From Isoetes taiwanensis (lineage: Eukaryota > Streptophyta > Lycopodiopsida > Isoetales > Isoetaceae): a DNA stretch of 64,000 bases. The notes under the pieces were generated by a model. The model was not told the origin of the DNA, made no database searches, and saw only the letters and a program-made list of their open reading frames with translations. This document shows, in pieces, positions 44,996-57,688 of the stretch. Position 1 is the stretch's first letter. Each line of letters begins with the position of its first letter. The position numbers and the translations under genes were made by a program. The stretch is from NCBI GenBank assembly GCA_021234155.1, contig JAJEKV010000008.1:7962445-8026444 (forward strand), given 5' to 3'.

Positions 44996-46711
44996 TCCAA
45001 TTCTAATTCTAACGGGGATTGGTTTTGAAATAACTGGACTACCACATCGACGAATAACATGGATGGACAAAGTGAATGGGTACAACTCTTAAAAGGGTTA
45101 CCTGCAAAATAACCCACCAACTATTGCACAGATGAGTAAGCTTAAAGTGAGTGGGTGCAAGTGTCACAAGAATAGTATTGGCCTTTTAAGCATGACAAGA
45201 TATTATCTCATCACAATTTTGGTAAGCATATAAAACATTACAACTTTGGTAATAACTTTGGTGTCATATAATTTTCCACCTTTTATTTATTAGAATGGGC
45301 TTATCCAGCATGTTATTATTCTTTTTTTGCCACTATAGAATTATTGGCATTATGGATGTAGGGAGGATGCTGTTGTGCGTAAGGGATCGATAGGCTAATG
45401 ACAATGCCAATCAAAACCATGCATCTTTACAACGCCAATTCAGTCATAGTCATAAACCTGGGCAGAAAATGGCAACAGATCAGGGACAAGGATATCTCAC
45501 TTCCTCCCAACATCTCGTTGCATAGTTCAATTCTCGAATAAGAAGGTGAAAAACTTTGCTAGTTATCATTGCTTGACATAATTCATTACATGATCACTAT
45601 TCATTTGTACAGTACCACGCCCATTAATGTGTGCATTTATCATACTTTTGCAAGGACCTACATCAACGTATAGTATATATTGATTTGGGTTGCAATAGAG
45701 ACGAAATGATAAGAAGGTTGAAAGTGAGAAGAAATATTATGCGCACAAGCGTTTCATGAATGGAGATTTAAGTTAGGACCGCATGATTTACTGCCTTTTG
45801 TATCTTATCCCATATTTTTGTTTTGAATCTAAAATCATTATAAGTTTTTTCCATGTGGTGGCGAATTTTTGTGTTCTCAACCATCCGACCCAGCTTCAGG
45901 ATGTATGGTAGGTGGTGTGATGCTAGTGGTATTTTCTTGTTACAATGTCCCTCTCCTATAGTACATGTGCATATTGAAAGCAACATGGAATGAACAGTTG
46001 GAGCTTTCAGAGGTGGTGTACACAACTGTTTGATATAGATGTGAAATGCATATTTGTGTTATTTTTTAATTCAAACAAAACAGTTGTACACTTAACCGAA
46101 CGCCAAAATTGTAAATAATAGTTTATAATGTCTAGTGGTGCCTCTGCATTCATATCTGTTGGCGTCAAAGTCTAGGACATAATGATAGCATTGAGCTTGT
46201 TGAAATTTGACTAAAATTTTCATAGGCAAAATTGCATGTTTAACAGAACATTCTGATGATACTCCTCTCATGCTACTTTGAATTGTACAAGAGTCTTACA
46301 CATGACAAGGGGCATCTGGTGCATTAAGAACTTGGTATATGCCTTTTTTGCCTGGCCTTTGTTAGAAAGGTTTCCCAATGTGTTTTATTGTTTTTTTTTA
46401 CTAGAGGTCTCACAAAGTGTAAGTGTTTGCACTTTTTGTCGTCGACACCTAGCTTGTTATGGAAACCACCATTTAGTTCTCGGGTCCAGTTTGTTAAGGC
46501 GGATAATACCCTACAACTTGGATGTTATCTCTCTCTTAAAATCATATCATCCACTTCGTTTTTGGATGGAAATGGAAACATGATTCTATTTTGTGGCAAT
46601 AGAAGAGACCATAAATGTGGAAGAAATCTGAGGCAGTCTTATAGAAGTGTCAAAAATGTAGAGCCTACCACTTATTCTTGGAAGTCATTCTGGAAGCTAA
46701 AGGTTAGGACA
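44996..46711. other. Gene-free stretch
   Basis: No gene or repeat family recognised. Short frames at 46278-46720 overlap in two registers and carry no family pattern. Confidence 0.6.
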
Positions 46712-46760
46712 GATAGATAGATATTATTTTAATGTCCACGGAGATCCTATGTGATTTCTT
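46712..46760 (-). mobile_element. LINE 3'-end fragment with (GATA)n tail
   Basis: 'agatagatagatattattttaatgtccacggagatcctatg' region: a (GATA)3-4 tail then TAATGTCCACGGAG and CCTATG, the family terminus. Only about 50 bp remain. Confidence 0.6.
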
Positions 46761-47146
46761 GAGGGATATGACTGTGATTAGGCTATTTACTGAGAACTAA
46801 TAGTGGTATCAAAGCAAGTAAATATGCTCAGTAAGGTGTTGATGGAATTTAAACTAGTGTCAAGCACAAGTAGGTACAGGCTGAGGAGGAGTTGTAAGCA
46901 TAAGGATGCAGCCTGCACATAAGATTATTAGATGATAACATGGCATTGGAGCTGCCAAAGGCTGGAGGCATTTGAGCTATTGAGCAGAGAAACAAGAAGG
47001 AATTCAATCTGCAAGAGGTAAATTGTGTAGGCTTGAATTGGCCCTTTCCAGACCTAGAATAATATTTTAGGGATCAAGGGTGAAATTCTTGTTGAATCAA
47101 GTATCAAGTATTGTATTGTTTTGAATTAGCAATTTTGATTGATTGT
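46761..47146. other. Gene-free stretch
   Basis: Purine-leaning sequence with no gene, repeat family or clear structure seen. Confidence 0.55.
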
Positions 47147-47225
47147 GAAACATGACTTTGAAGTATGATTTAAGTCACTTCACCCTCGGGTCACGGAGGG
47201 CAACCCTCCGTGCGCAACACCTTTT
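47147..47225 (+). repeat. ACATGACTTTGAAG-family repeat, copy 1
   Basis: ACATGACTTTGAAGTATG, 'atttaagtcacttcaccct', then a perfect hairpin CACGGAGGG-CAA-CCCTCCGTG (47192-47212), then GCGCAACACCTT. Copy at 62088-62175; a fragment at 57768. Confidence 0.8.
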
Positions 47226-47306
47226 TTATTTTTATTTCCATGATTTATTTAAAATTTATCCCCATTGTTTTGTATTTCTATGATTTATTTAAAAGTGGTG
47301 TGCATG

Positions 47307-47322
47307 CAGGGCTCGAGCCCTG
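47307..47322. repeat. Perfect 16-bp palindrome
   Basis: CAGGGCTCGAGCCCTG is self-complementary without a spacer. It lies shortly after the hairpin-bearing repeat at 47147, possibly at its 3' side. It superficially resembles a tRNA B box but has no matching A box. Confidence 0.85.
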
Positions 47323-49363
47323 TTACTTTAGGGTTAGCTGAAGCGATTTAGGTATTTCCTGGTTCTGCAGGCATAAGGCAAAGCAGCAGCGATGCTGTCA
47401 AAATTCGAGTATGCAGCAAGGAATTTCTTCCTCGGTTCGTGAAGACTTGGAGCAACCTCTCAATTATGCAAGGAATTATTTGGCAGACATTCTTGAGCCT
47501 TGCATTCAACGGGTATCAGGCAAACAAAAGCGGAAGCTGGGAGTGCAAGCTGGTTGTGGAAAACATAATTTCTGAAAGCAGGCAGAAGGATATGGCCAGG
47601 ATTTTTGCTCTTTGGTTGTGCTGGACGGTTGCGTAATGCTGTATAGTTGCTCTTTGGAATAGTTGCTGCTGGGGTTTTTCTGCTCATAGCAGCATGCATA
47701 ATTTTACTTCATTTGGACTTGGTTGTGTTAAATGTGTTGGGAGATTTATATAGATCTGAATCTTAGTGCAATGACAGCCTGGTGCAATACTGTGAGAATA
47801 GAAATAACAATGCAGGTAAGACATAATATGAAGAATAAAGAGTGCTTTAGAGCCTTTCAAACATTTTAAAGGAAGGCATAAAGAGGGGCAACTATTGAAC
47901 ACTTCTGGTTATGTGCACCCGCTTCACTTTCAAAAGAACAGATGGAAGGCTTGCAAATGTCCTAAGCCATATTTGTTCTTTTTCAACCAGGTTTGAAGCA
48001 CGTATTTTATTCAGCGTACATCTATTACCTACTATGATGAACACAGCTAATTACGTCCTACAAGGCCATGGCCAAAGGTCTTTAATGAATTGCAGATCAA
48101 TGGCCATAGAATCCAAGCCTGGTTCTGGGGCACATCGATGACGTTTAGGTACAGGGGAAGCATCGACCTGTTATTATAAAAAGGAGAACAAGAATCATTG
48201 TATCCTGCGTGGCCACCACAGCAACCCATTCTTCAAGGCAACGACTGCTTCGACATCTTGCGACCAGACCTGCTGGTCTCAGGTAAGCACAATTTTTGTG
48301 CATCCCTTGTTCTAAAAAAGCCATGGAATACATCTCTCTTCTTATTTTTGGCAGCAACCACATCATGTTATTCTGTAGCAGGATTGTTTACAGGTTTGTT
48401 CTATCAAATATGAAAATATCATGGATAGCATTTGTGATTGCAGATACTTTGTCGTTCTACCTCTCTTAAATTTCATAATTCTAGCAGCTTCCTATCTCTC
48501 ATGCTTCCTTACATTATAGGAGGGCTACTCTTCTTACTTTCAGCAGCAACCTTATCATAGTATTCTGTAGCTTATTTACATTTTTGTTCTATCAAATATG
48601 AAATATCATGGATAGCGATATTTTGTTGTTTTACCTCCCTTAAATTTCTTTAATTCTAGCAGCTTTCTATCTTTCATGCTTCCTTACATGATAGGAGGGC
48701 TATGTGGGTTCAAACCCCATAGGAAAGAACCAAGCTTGGGATTTATATTAGTTGGTATTAGTTGCCACAAGTATGGCAATGTAGCTCCGGCACTGTATGC
48801 TATGATGGCTCTTTGTATTTTGTGATATTATCTTTGCATCCTTATCTGGTAGATGAGCATCAGTTGAGCATGAAGATTTTGAGATGTTAATTCTGTTTGT
48901 TTCCAAGTTAGTATATTTCTTGTTCTTCCAATTGTGTACATCTTTTGGCATTTTTGTATGCAGGCCTTTTACGTTGCCTGCGAACATCAATATCTAGCAT
49001 AACGTATTGGCTTCTATGGATTTTGTTGAATTTGCTTAGGACCTATCAAGTAGAGATCCGAATTCGCTGCTTGATGCACATAAAGTTGACATCCGAATTG
49101 GCATCCACAATGTGGAAACTATGTTCTATCTATAATGGCACGTTATACCCGGTATGGGAATAGGTTGCATCTGGCCTATTTATCAATGCGCATCCATGTA
49201 CATCTCTTCAAATCTCAGAATTACACAGTAACACAATGCGGCTTATTGACTATTTTGAGAAGAATGGGGAATATCTGAATGCCAGGTATATATAGAGTGC
49301 TAGGAAATTCTTAAGCGACCATTTTTGAGAAAAATGGGTAATACATGAATGCCATGTATATAA
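47323..49363. other. Gene-free stretch with a tandem duplication
   Basis: No gene. It contains the 0.19-kb duplication at 48333-48704, directly followed by a tRNA-like T-arm/B-box (GTGGGTTCAAACCCCATA near 48707-48722). 49250-49370 has a duplicated 'gagaaraatgggraatayat' and 'gaatgccaggtatata' phrase just upstream of the LINE tail. Confidence 0.6.
48333..48704 (+). repeat. Tandem duplication, 175-197-bp units x2
   Basis: Unit A (48333-48530) and unit B (48531-48704) both run from 'ctcttctta.ttt.ggcagcaacc' through 'tttgttctatcaaatatgaa' and 'tctagcagctt' to 'taggagggcta'. Small indels separate them. Confidence 0.88.
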
Positions 49364-49498
49364 GGAAGGAAGGAAGGAAGGAAGTTTATTTTAACGTCCA
49401 CGGAGGCCAGAGGCCTATGAGACGGTACATGCAGAGAACAGGCAAAAAAGCCAAAAACTCCAACACCAAAAACAAACAATGTAACTGTACAGTAGAAC

Positions 49499-49552
49499 CC
49501 TACTACCGGGATGAAAAAACCCCCACTTGGGAGGAAAAACCCTAACAGTAGG
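49499..49552 (-). other. LINE 3' stem-loop in the 49-kb copy
   Basis: Arms CCTACT and AGTAGG (49499-49504, 49547-49552) enclose GGGTTTTTCC and GGGGGTTTTTTCATCCC, with CCC-AAGT-GGG at the tip. Same architecture as the stem-loops at 32.8, 33.7 and 60.7 kb, with different arm sequence. Confidence 0.72.
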
Positions 49553-52500
49553 CTCTCAAATACCATGCCCCAGAAGAGCAAGTCTGACGGCCGAAATCTG
49601 CAGGATGTAAGCTCCCAGTCGCGCTACCATAGGTGATGCAAGTAACTGATGTAGCGGTGTGTCAGAGCATCTAAGATCAGTGTGCACTGCTCGAACATGG
49701 GCATATGCTGGGCACCGCTGGAGGGCATGGTGCTCATCCTCTATCACGTGCATCTCACAACACTGACATATCCTCTCCTCCCTGGGGATCCCGTGCCCAC
49801 CATTCACCCCCCAGCGACCTGTTTCAATTCTGAGGTAATGGGAACCCGTCCTTATGGCAGCAATAGCTCTCCGTTTCTTCACAGAGATGTGTGCTTTCAA
49901 GTACCGATGGGGTCCATGCTCAAGGCCGGGATTAATCTGAGCGTGATAGTGCTCTGTCTTGGGCTTTGCAAGAGTAGAGGCATCCCACAGGGTGGCAGCA
50001 TAGCCTGCATCCAATTGCCCATTCTGCGCATCAGAATCTGCCAGTGCCACCATCTGTTGGTAATCCATAGACCACCTCCTAAACCATCCCTTACGATTAA
50101 GCGTGCCATACATACCCTCTTCACCCCAATTTGGGGCCCTCCGTTAACAACACGGCACTGTGGGGGCAAGCGATGCTCATCCATCCCATCCACCTTATGG
50201 AAGCAAGTAAGATGCTGCGCATAGCGTATTTGTAAAGGCCCCGTCTCATACAACAAAATGATCTGGTGCGGTGTCCTTCACTCCCAAGCTATATGTCAAG
50301 AAAGCTTTACGCACCTTTCCAACCTATCCCACGTATTTTTGCTAATCTAATTTGGGCCCCAAACCTCCACCCCATATAGCAGCACCGGCTCGACCAAAGC
50401 CCTAAACAGGTGTGCTCTCCTCGCCCAGTCACAGAGATCTATCCGGCAACACGCGCGTTTTTGCATCATATATAAAAGCCTTCCAGCCTGACCGCTCTCC
50501 CTCTCCACACACTCATCCCACAGCATGTTAGTAGTGAAATCAATTCCCAGATACTTGAAGCTCCGCACCATCTCCACTTCCTGTCCCCTGTAATATAACT
50601 CCGGGATAGGGTGTTGCGAGGACAGGATCGCGAGAAGCTTAGTTTTGTGCAAGTTCACTGTCATTCCCGTTGCCCCACAGAACCCACTGAGGGCATCCAA
50701 CTGCTGCTGCATACTGCTGGCCGTGTGGGCTAGCAAAGCTACATCATCCGCATATAGTAACTGGCTCACAGAGGTCGCATCAGATAATTGCACCCCGGCT
50801 CCCCCATGGTGCTGCATCCACGTCTCCAAGCTATCAATGTACAACCCAAAAAGCGTTGGAGACAACGGGCAGCCCTGCTTAACTCCCATAGTGCTAGCTA
50901 CCCGCCGATCTTCATAAGGCAACGCAGCATAAATCCCATCATAAAGCTGGTGCACCACATTTTGCAACTCCTGTGGAACTCGCAATTCTTGCAACCTCTC
51001 GCCACAAAGATGTCTCCGGGGGACGGTATCATATGCGCTTTAAAATCTACAAAGCAAAGAATACAAGTCCTGTCGCGCATTGCGGCTTGCCTCCATCAAC
51101 ACTCTCAAAGTGAAGATATGGTCAGTCGTGGAGTGAGCTGGGCGAAAGCCTGCCTGGCCAATTGCCCGCACCCCTGCCTCCTCGGCCCACTTAGTGAGCT
51201 TCTTCTCCACCACCCCTGCCAGGAGCTTTGCAAACAGCGAGCTTACCATAATCATCCGGTAATTCGCGGCCATCCAGATTACCAGGCTTTATGAACAGGA
51301 ACAACCTTACTAACCATCCACTCCTGGGGGAGCCCCTCGCTCAGAGCCTGGTTAATGATCACCGTCAGGGGCCCTACCACAGATGGGCCACCCCACTTCA
51401 ACAGCTCGGCCTGCAGCCCCTGTAAATCCTTTGCCTTGCCATTCGCCGGATATGCGAGACCTGGCTGGACATCCTCCCGCGTGAGCTGCAGCACCTCTCC
51501 TACCTGATCCGGGACCCTGGCATTAGCTCCTGGGGGGTCATATAACTCCTGCAAGCGGTGCATCCATTGCTCCACACTTACATTACCAGCCACCTGGCGC
51601 TTCTTGTATAACACCTTACGCCAAAAAGCTTTTGGCTCTGCCATAAGCATGTCAAACAGACGCTCCTGGGTTTCTGCCATGTATCTCCCCTTCTTGGCTT
51701 TTAGGAAGAGCTTATAGTCTTGCAGGGCCTGTGGCCGCAACTGTGGATCTATGACCAAGCGCAGCTGGCTCTTTAGAGCCTTGCAATCAGCATCAAACCA
51801 CGGGTTCTCAGGAAAATGCTTGGTGTCCCTCCTTGGAGGGCCCTTCACGCAAAGGAAGCCTCGGCGGTGCGCAAAGCGGCCCCCTCACCAGCCATGCACA
51901 CTGTCTTGCGGTGTGTAAAAAGCTATCAAACCCCTCAGAACTCCCGCACCAACACGATTCATCTTCCCTCGCCGATAGCGTGGGATGTACGGTAACCCTC
52001 CATGCCCCCTTTGCGGTGTCTCCACTATTGAGTGCTCCCAATTCAGCGTGACATAAAGCGGGTAGTGATCTGACAAAGCCTCCTCATCCCCCTCGTAGCT
52101 TGTGCCAATGGAGAAGTGTGTAACCATGTCAAGTCTTTGCTATCTTTGGGCGAAGGTAATCCAACACACTAGCTCCCCCATCCCCGCCTATCACTCCCCG
52201 CAAGTAACACCCCCGAGGTGTGGCCATCGGCATACCATTACAAATTACCATGTCAAAACCACGGCGAGCTGGACCAGGTTGCACGCCAAATGGTCTAGCC
52301 ACCATATCCCGGGAGTGCCGTGTATCTTTGAATAGCGGCTGTCTCAAACCAAAGCGGATCAGCATTATCGTCACCTTGGAAGGTCACCGATCGCAAATCT
52401 GGCCAGACGAGCATTGAAATCTCCAAGCAAAAACACCTGTCCCCTCTTTGTCTATAGCGGTCTATGTCATCATCTGAGATCCCTATACACGGATCCGGAC

Positions 52501-52999
52501 ATCTCGTAATTCGCATCATGTACCGGTAGAACTTAGAGCCGCGCATGGGGAATGTAGCAGCTAGCAAGAAACAATGGGACATGACCGGGGCTCTAATACC
52601 ATTACCCACATGTAGCGATTAAATGCATCGAGACTTAAGTGTGATCTTGCATGCTAAGGCATCCCTAAAGTAGCAAGCCACCCCACCGCATTCGCGTACG
52701 CCATGGCGCATTAGCAAGTGAGAAATGCTGATATCCTCGAATGTCTGGCAATCGATGCCCTTCATACTCCCATGTCTCCTGCAGGAAGACGATGTCCATG
52801 TCTGTCGCAATCCCATTCAAGCCACTGCCCTTCTGCCACGGGAAGCCCCTACAATTCCAGGAAACAATGCGAAGACACTTTCCCTATGCTGACTGCGGCT
52901 GTGGACCCATCTGAGTGCCTGAGGACGCTGCTGTGGTTGGAATAACTCGGGCAGCCTGCTCACGGGACCCTGATGGATGTGCTGCAGTGGTGGAAGGCC

Positions 53000-53581
53000 T
53001 CAATCCGCCCTCTCCCTGGCCTGCCTGGCCTGATGCCCCGGGACGCTACTCGCCCGCCTGCGGCGCAAATTGTTCGTGGGAATGCCGCCTCCGCAATCGC
53101 TCGTCGGCGAGGGAGGCACATATACCTTCATCTTGCCATTAACCAAACCAGCAGCCCCTCCAGCTTGTCGAATCTCTCTTATCTTGACCAACTCTTGGCT
53201 TCTTTCCCGTTGTTGCAGTGGCGTGAGATCCAGATCCAGGTATATGGACGTACCTTTCAAGCGACTGGTGCGTTGCAACAACAAAGATTTTGCCTCCCAA
53301 TCCAAGACTGCAAACTTAACTAGCCGAGGTCTCATGCTCGGTCCTCCGATCCTGACTGGACTCTTGATAACCAAATACTGTAATTGGAGCTTTGCAAGTA
53401 CCATGGTAAGCTTACCTGGCAAATCCTCGCCTTGCTCCTCCGGCAATCCCCGCACAATATAACACTTATAATATACTTTGAGAGAGAGGGCTTTTGGTGG
53501 TACGTGAGGAATTTTTGCAAGAGAGGAGCTCCAGAAGGAATTTGGGTTGCAGAGGAGTCGGAGGAGGCTATCTGGAGGCAA
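53000..53581 (-). pseudogene. LINE ORF1-like protein
   Basis: An open frame of 193 residues upstream of the LINE endonuclease. It contains YIVRGLPEEQGE-like sequence, LVKFAVLDWEAKSLLLQR, the conserved RRM-derived string YLDLDLTPLQQRERSQEL, and a Gly/Ala-rich to KVYVPP tail. These are typical of plant LINE ORF1 RNA-binding domains. No zinc knuckle is seen in the remaining part; the 3' end reads into the ORF1-ORF2 junction. It may be the C-terminal half of a longer ORF1. Confidence 0.7.
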
Positions 53582-53600
53582 GAGCTGGAATAGACGGCAT

Positions 53601-56334
53601 CAAATCGTTCTTCCTTTTCAGGTGGGGTTTTGGATTTTGTGGATTCAAGTTATGGCTTGCATAGGCTGCAGGAATCAATCTGTACATGCTTTTGGATGGT
53701 AGATTTCTTCTGTGTTAGCTACGGTTGGAATTGCCGAGGCTCTAGTAAAGCCTGTGAGACGAGATTGAATATGCAGGTATCTTAGAATTAATTGAGGTGT
53801 TCCATAGAGCAACATGACAGAAATTACAGGACTTAGGCAAGCTTGGAAGATGGATTGGATTTGTTTTCATGCTGGAACCAGATAAATATAAGAAGAGCAG
53901 ACAGGAAAAGGGTCTCGATTGCTGCATCGAAGCCAGGGATCATATGCCTAGATCAGGCTGGGATTTCATGAAAAGGGCCGATTTGGGCCATAGAAGGACT
54001 GAGCTGTCCTGGGCAGCAATGAATCAGGGAGATCAAGGGTTTTCCAGAGCTGCCGAACTAAACCCAACGGCCTCCTGATTGATACAAGAACAGGTCGAAA
54101 TTGCTCCTAAGGAGCCGAATTGGGGTTTAACAGAGAAATTATATGTGCGTAGTTTTGGAGCTGCCACAAAAACCGTCACACCTGGGAAGAATCGGTCAGA
54201 ACACTTGGAAACGACCAGGAATGGGTCGATTTGAGCCTGGAACATGCCGATTTGGCTTTTGGATTGGCCGATTTGGCCTTAGATGATCCGGGCCATGCCT
54301 AATCAGGCCGACCGTTTGGCAAAAAGACTCCTGTGTGGAGGTCGGAAGGCCAGACCCAAAATGGGTCTGCGTTTGTTGTCTTTGGTTATTTTTATTTTTA
54401 TTGTCTTGCTCGTTCCTTTTGTTATTTTGTTTTACTTTGTCTTATGTTAAGTAGCAAGCTGGTGGTTATAGGGGAAATAGGAAATACAAGGAGCCGGATG
54501 AAGCACAGATTATTCAGAGGGTAAATTTGGGTGAGCTGCAAGCGGTTTGGGATAATACAATACACAGAGATATGTAATAACTTAATTGCTTGGAATAACA
54601 ATTGTAAGGGAATAATGCGTAATTTGATATCCATAAGAATAATATGATAAGCATGAATAAATGTTTAAATCTATAATTGAATAACTAAGGGAATTGTGAC
54701 GGCTTGCTCCCAGAGATGGGGCTTGCCTGTGTGCTGCTTGACGGAAGTTCCAGGCAGTTGCGGTCAGGGGACCCCATGGATTTTTAAGCAGGAAAAGCGT
54801 AAGTTGGAGGCGCCAGTCTGAATGCGCAATTAATTCATTAGCTAAGAAGTGGTATTTTAAATATTAAAACCTTGAAACCATATCTAAGGGAGTTTATAGT
54901 AAATAATGTTATGGAGTGAATCCTGCATCGAACTTAGGGATGGTTTGAGCACGCTACATCAACATTTGAGTTGTCATTATGGTTTTCATCATCGATCTAG
55001 CTACTTCGGCATGGTTAGGTTGTATGGGCAACCTCGACAAGGGCTAAGAGTATGATCTAGGCACATTTATAGTACATTCTCTAATGAACACACATGTTAT
55101 AGTCTTGAGTTGTTCCACTGTCGTTCTTGATATTATGCATGTACTTGGAACCTCCGGGGTCGGACTTCCAGGTTCGGTGGCCTGGGTAGTTCCGGCATTC
55201 TCATGTCATTTGTGTTCTTTGTATCTATGCTCTGTGACACCGGGCGTGGCCTCCTCACGGGCGTAGCTTCCCGGTGAGGTTGTACGTCAACTCCTGTGAC
55301 TCCATGGTAAGAGGTCCTCCAGCGCCAGACGTGGGCTGGGAAGGGTATGCGCATACGAGGTTCACCCCACCAACTCCGCCAACGGGGCTCGGAATGTGAG
55401 CTGGCCGGGCATTTCTCTGCTAACAGGGCCTGCATGTAGGCTGGCTGAGCTTCCCATTGTCCCGGAGCTTTGCTATGTTGTTTTGGTACTTTGGCTTTGT
55501 GTTCTTTGCTCTTGACTCTTATGGTATTTCTTTTGTCGTCATTGTCTAGCACTGCACCATAGTCTCTTGTATATTTGGAATTGTTCATGTTTATGTTACC
55601 AAGATGCCAGAGTCTCCCTATGTATGCAGTAGCAGCCACGGGATCCCCACTTAGTCACGAGGACTAACCCCAGTGAGTGCATGTGCAGTGAACCCGCAAG
55701 GTAGCGGTCAAGTTGATGGTGGCAATGTGGCCGGGAATCGTGCTTGAGTTCTAGAGCTAGCAGTTTCTGTTGATTTGCTCAGTGCTGTTGTACATGTATA
55801 TTTGATAACACATTGTAAATATTTGAGTTGTTTGATTTGCTCAACTCGAGATTATAATATATTAAGCTTATGAATATGTTGAATGCATGAGCAGTGTTGT
55901 CTGTTGAGCATAAACTGTGGATTTTAATTGCAAAGGAAGATTCAATTCTTCACCTGAATTCACCTGTGCATAAATCTAGTCGTAAGTTAGACAAGATCCC
56001 GAGTTGCCAATGCATACATGTCATCAATTGAATCCATTTGCCATGGAAATAATTTGTCGTGTTATTGTGCTTTTTGGTAATTAATATTTAGGCCCATAAA
56101 GTTTACCTATGCTTGCTTTAGTTAGGGCCCGAAGGGCCTTAAATCTTTTTTAATATAACAATCAACACACAACTACCATTAACATTATTAACATAAACCA
56201 TTGTATTTAACACATTTAAAATAAAATCCCCCTTAAACCCCCTTTGGTTTGGGTGCATATTCTCACAGGGGGGTTACTCCGGGCAACGAGAGCTGTCGGA
56301 TGGGTATATTTGCTCTTTATTCCAAGATCTGGAC
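53601..56334. other. Unassigned stretch after the LINE
   Basis: 53.6-54.35 kb may be the LINE 5' UTR. It includes repeated 'ccgatttgg' phrases at about 53980-54280. 54.68-55.76 kb is GC-richer and contains CACCGGG...CCCGGTG inverted at 55238-55277. A 168-residue minus-strand frame (55639-55133) is rich in Arg/Pro/His and matches no family I know; it is probably chance. The rest is AT-rich with no gene. Confidence 0.45.
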
Positions 56335-56425
56335 CGTACATAGCGATCCTCATTTGTGGGGTATACATGTGCAAGTTTTTGTATACTGTATATTAAGGTT
56401 TGCAAAATACTATAAGGTTTGAGAG
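56335..56425 (+). repeat. 90-bp dispersed repeat, copy 2
   Basis: Matches 30495-30590 in the same orientation ('gatcctcatttgtgg', 'tttgcaaaatact', 'aaggtttgag'). Confidence 0.7.
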
Positions 56426-56599
56426 AATGTACTTAATAGTGTTATAGGCGTCCCAATATTTGCAAGTTCCAAATCATGCCCTGCAATGCTGGGCACCATA
56501 ACTATCCTGTTGTAATGTATTAGTTTGTTCAAATAAAATCTTTGTAACTCCCAATATAATACAACGTACTCGTTCTTGCTTCCATGCATTGCAGTAAGG

Positions 56600-57000
56600 C
56601 ATAGGCACCACTTTGGCACCGCCTGATTATTATATTCTTGCTATAAGAGGTGCTTCTATTCAATCATTTTTCCCAGTGGTTCTGGAAATGGGTCTGGATT
56701 ATCCAAGGGACATAGTCTTACTTCAACCGAAAGATGTGAAAGACCATATGTTGCAGTTATCAAGATATTTTCTCCTGTCTTATCCGCATGGTTTCAATTT
56801 CAGTTTTGGACTTTAGGAAATCAAGGCTTCAAATAATGAGCTTGCAAATGCTGTAAATGGTTGTGCTATGGTACCTGATGAAAATACAGAGCTTCAAGAT
56901 GAAGTTCCAGATTCTCAGTGTGCTGGAATTATTTTAAGCACTTTATTTAAATTGGTGCCTTTAAATACAGTTATGATGGTTATGATATATGGAGTAAGTA
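56600..57000 (+). other. Unrecognised exon-like block
   Basis: The block reads openly from about 56613 (APPDYYILAIRGASIQSFFP) with one stop at 56814. It then continues in frame to about 56993 with a hydrophobic end (IILSTLFKLVPLNTVMMVMI), directly before GTAAGTA, a strong plant 5' splice site. LAIRG and the position 2 kb before a lipase-like fragment could mean both belong to one decayed gene. I cannot assign a family. The internal stop suggests a pseudogene. Confidence 0.35.
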
Positions 57001-57688
57001 TAAATAAAGTTATCTGGCTAATAATTAGAGTACCTTATAGATTGTAAGGGCCTCTTGGATGTAATATATTCATTGTGAACATGAATACTCATGGATGGTG
57101 GTTGCTTCATGGCTATCTCTTAGCCATTATAATTACACTTTGGTATGCTTAGATTTTGGGCATAATGTGGGTTCAAATCCCACATATTCAAGATCGTCTT
57201 CCACGCCATTCAAAATTGAGAGATATACTCTACCATAAAATGTCGAACATTAATAATGGATTCAACCTTGTAGTTTTAGAACCAAACAAATGTCTGCACA
57301 CTGGGGTGTCTCATTTTCGATGTCCCTTTTGTCCCCCAATTTAGTACTAAAATCAATAAAGGTAGTTGGAAATCTTGGAGGCAATTTCAAATTTAGAAAA
57401 CAAAAATAGCAATAAAAAATCGAATTCCTTGAATCTTGGAGAACCGGGCTACAGTGCGTGCATGTGTTGAGCCCCGATAAATAAAACTAAAACACCAACG
57501 AAATCATCATTCTTGCTTCTCGTCTTTCGATATGTTCAAGGTTTGAATGGAACCAATGGATTGTGTTTCTTTTTCCTATTTGCAACATTCAATTTGTGAG
57601 TTATTAGCGTATTTGAATGCCTTGCCTTATGAATTATGAATTGGGCATGGAAATAACATTCCACTGATATGTTTGAGTCCAGTTTTTT
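57001..57688. other. Gene-free, with a tRNA-like T-arm
   Basis: TGTGGGTTCAAATCCCACA (near 57168-57186) is a perfect T-arm with the Pol III B box GGTTCAAATCC. About 70 bp upstream 'tggttgcttcatggcta' is weakly A-box-like. A tRNA-derived SINE relic is possible. No gene. Confidence 0.45.

Larger units (their letters stand above)
49364..53600 (-). mobile_element. Nearly full-length, inactive LINE retrotransposon
   Basis: Tail of (GAAG)n units at 49364-49384, then the terminus (ACGTCCACGGAG, CCTATGAGAC) and hairpin 49499-49552. Going 5' (towards higher coordinates): a C-terminal CCHC-like knuckle (ERICQCCEMHVIEDEHH); reverse transcriptase with GVKQGCPLSPTLFGLYID and the YADD active site (codons at 50743-50754); RT N-terminal blocks at 51848-51040 (for example AGFRPAHSTTDHIFTLRVL). 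Next is an AP-type endonuclease with IVSWNCRGF, DIVFLQETWE, GDFNAR and LSDHYPLYVTLNWE between about 52880 and 52000. The ORF1-like protein lies at 53581-53000 (YLDLDLTPLQQRER). At least five frameshifts inactivate ORF2. The 5' end is uncertain, between 53600 and about 54300. GC-rich against an AT-rich background. Confidence 0.92.

Noticed and set aside
49682..53462. Plus-strand frames of 90-180 residues
   Set aside because: They are shadows of the LINE coding sequence, which reads on the minus strand.
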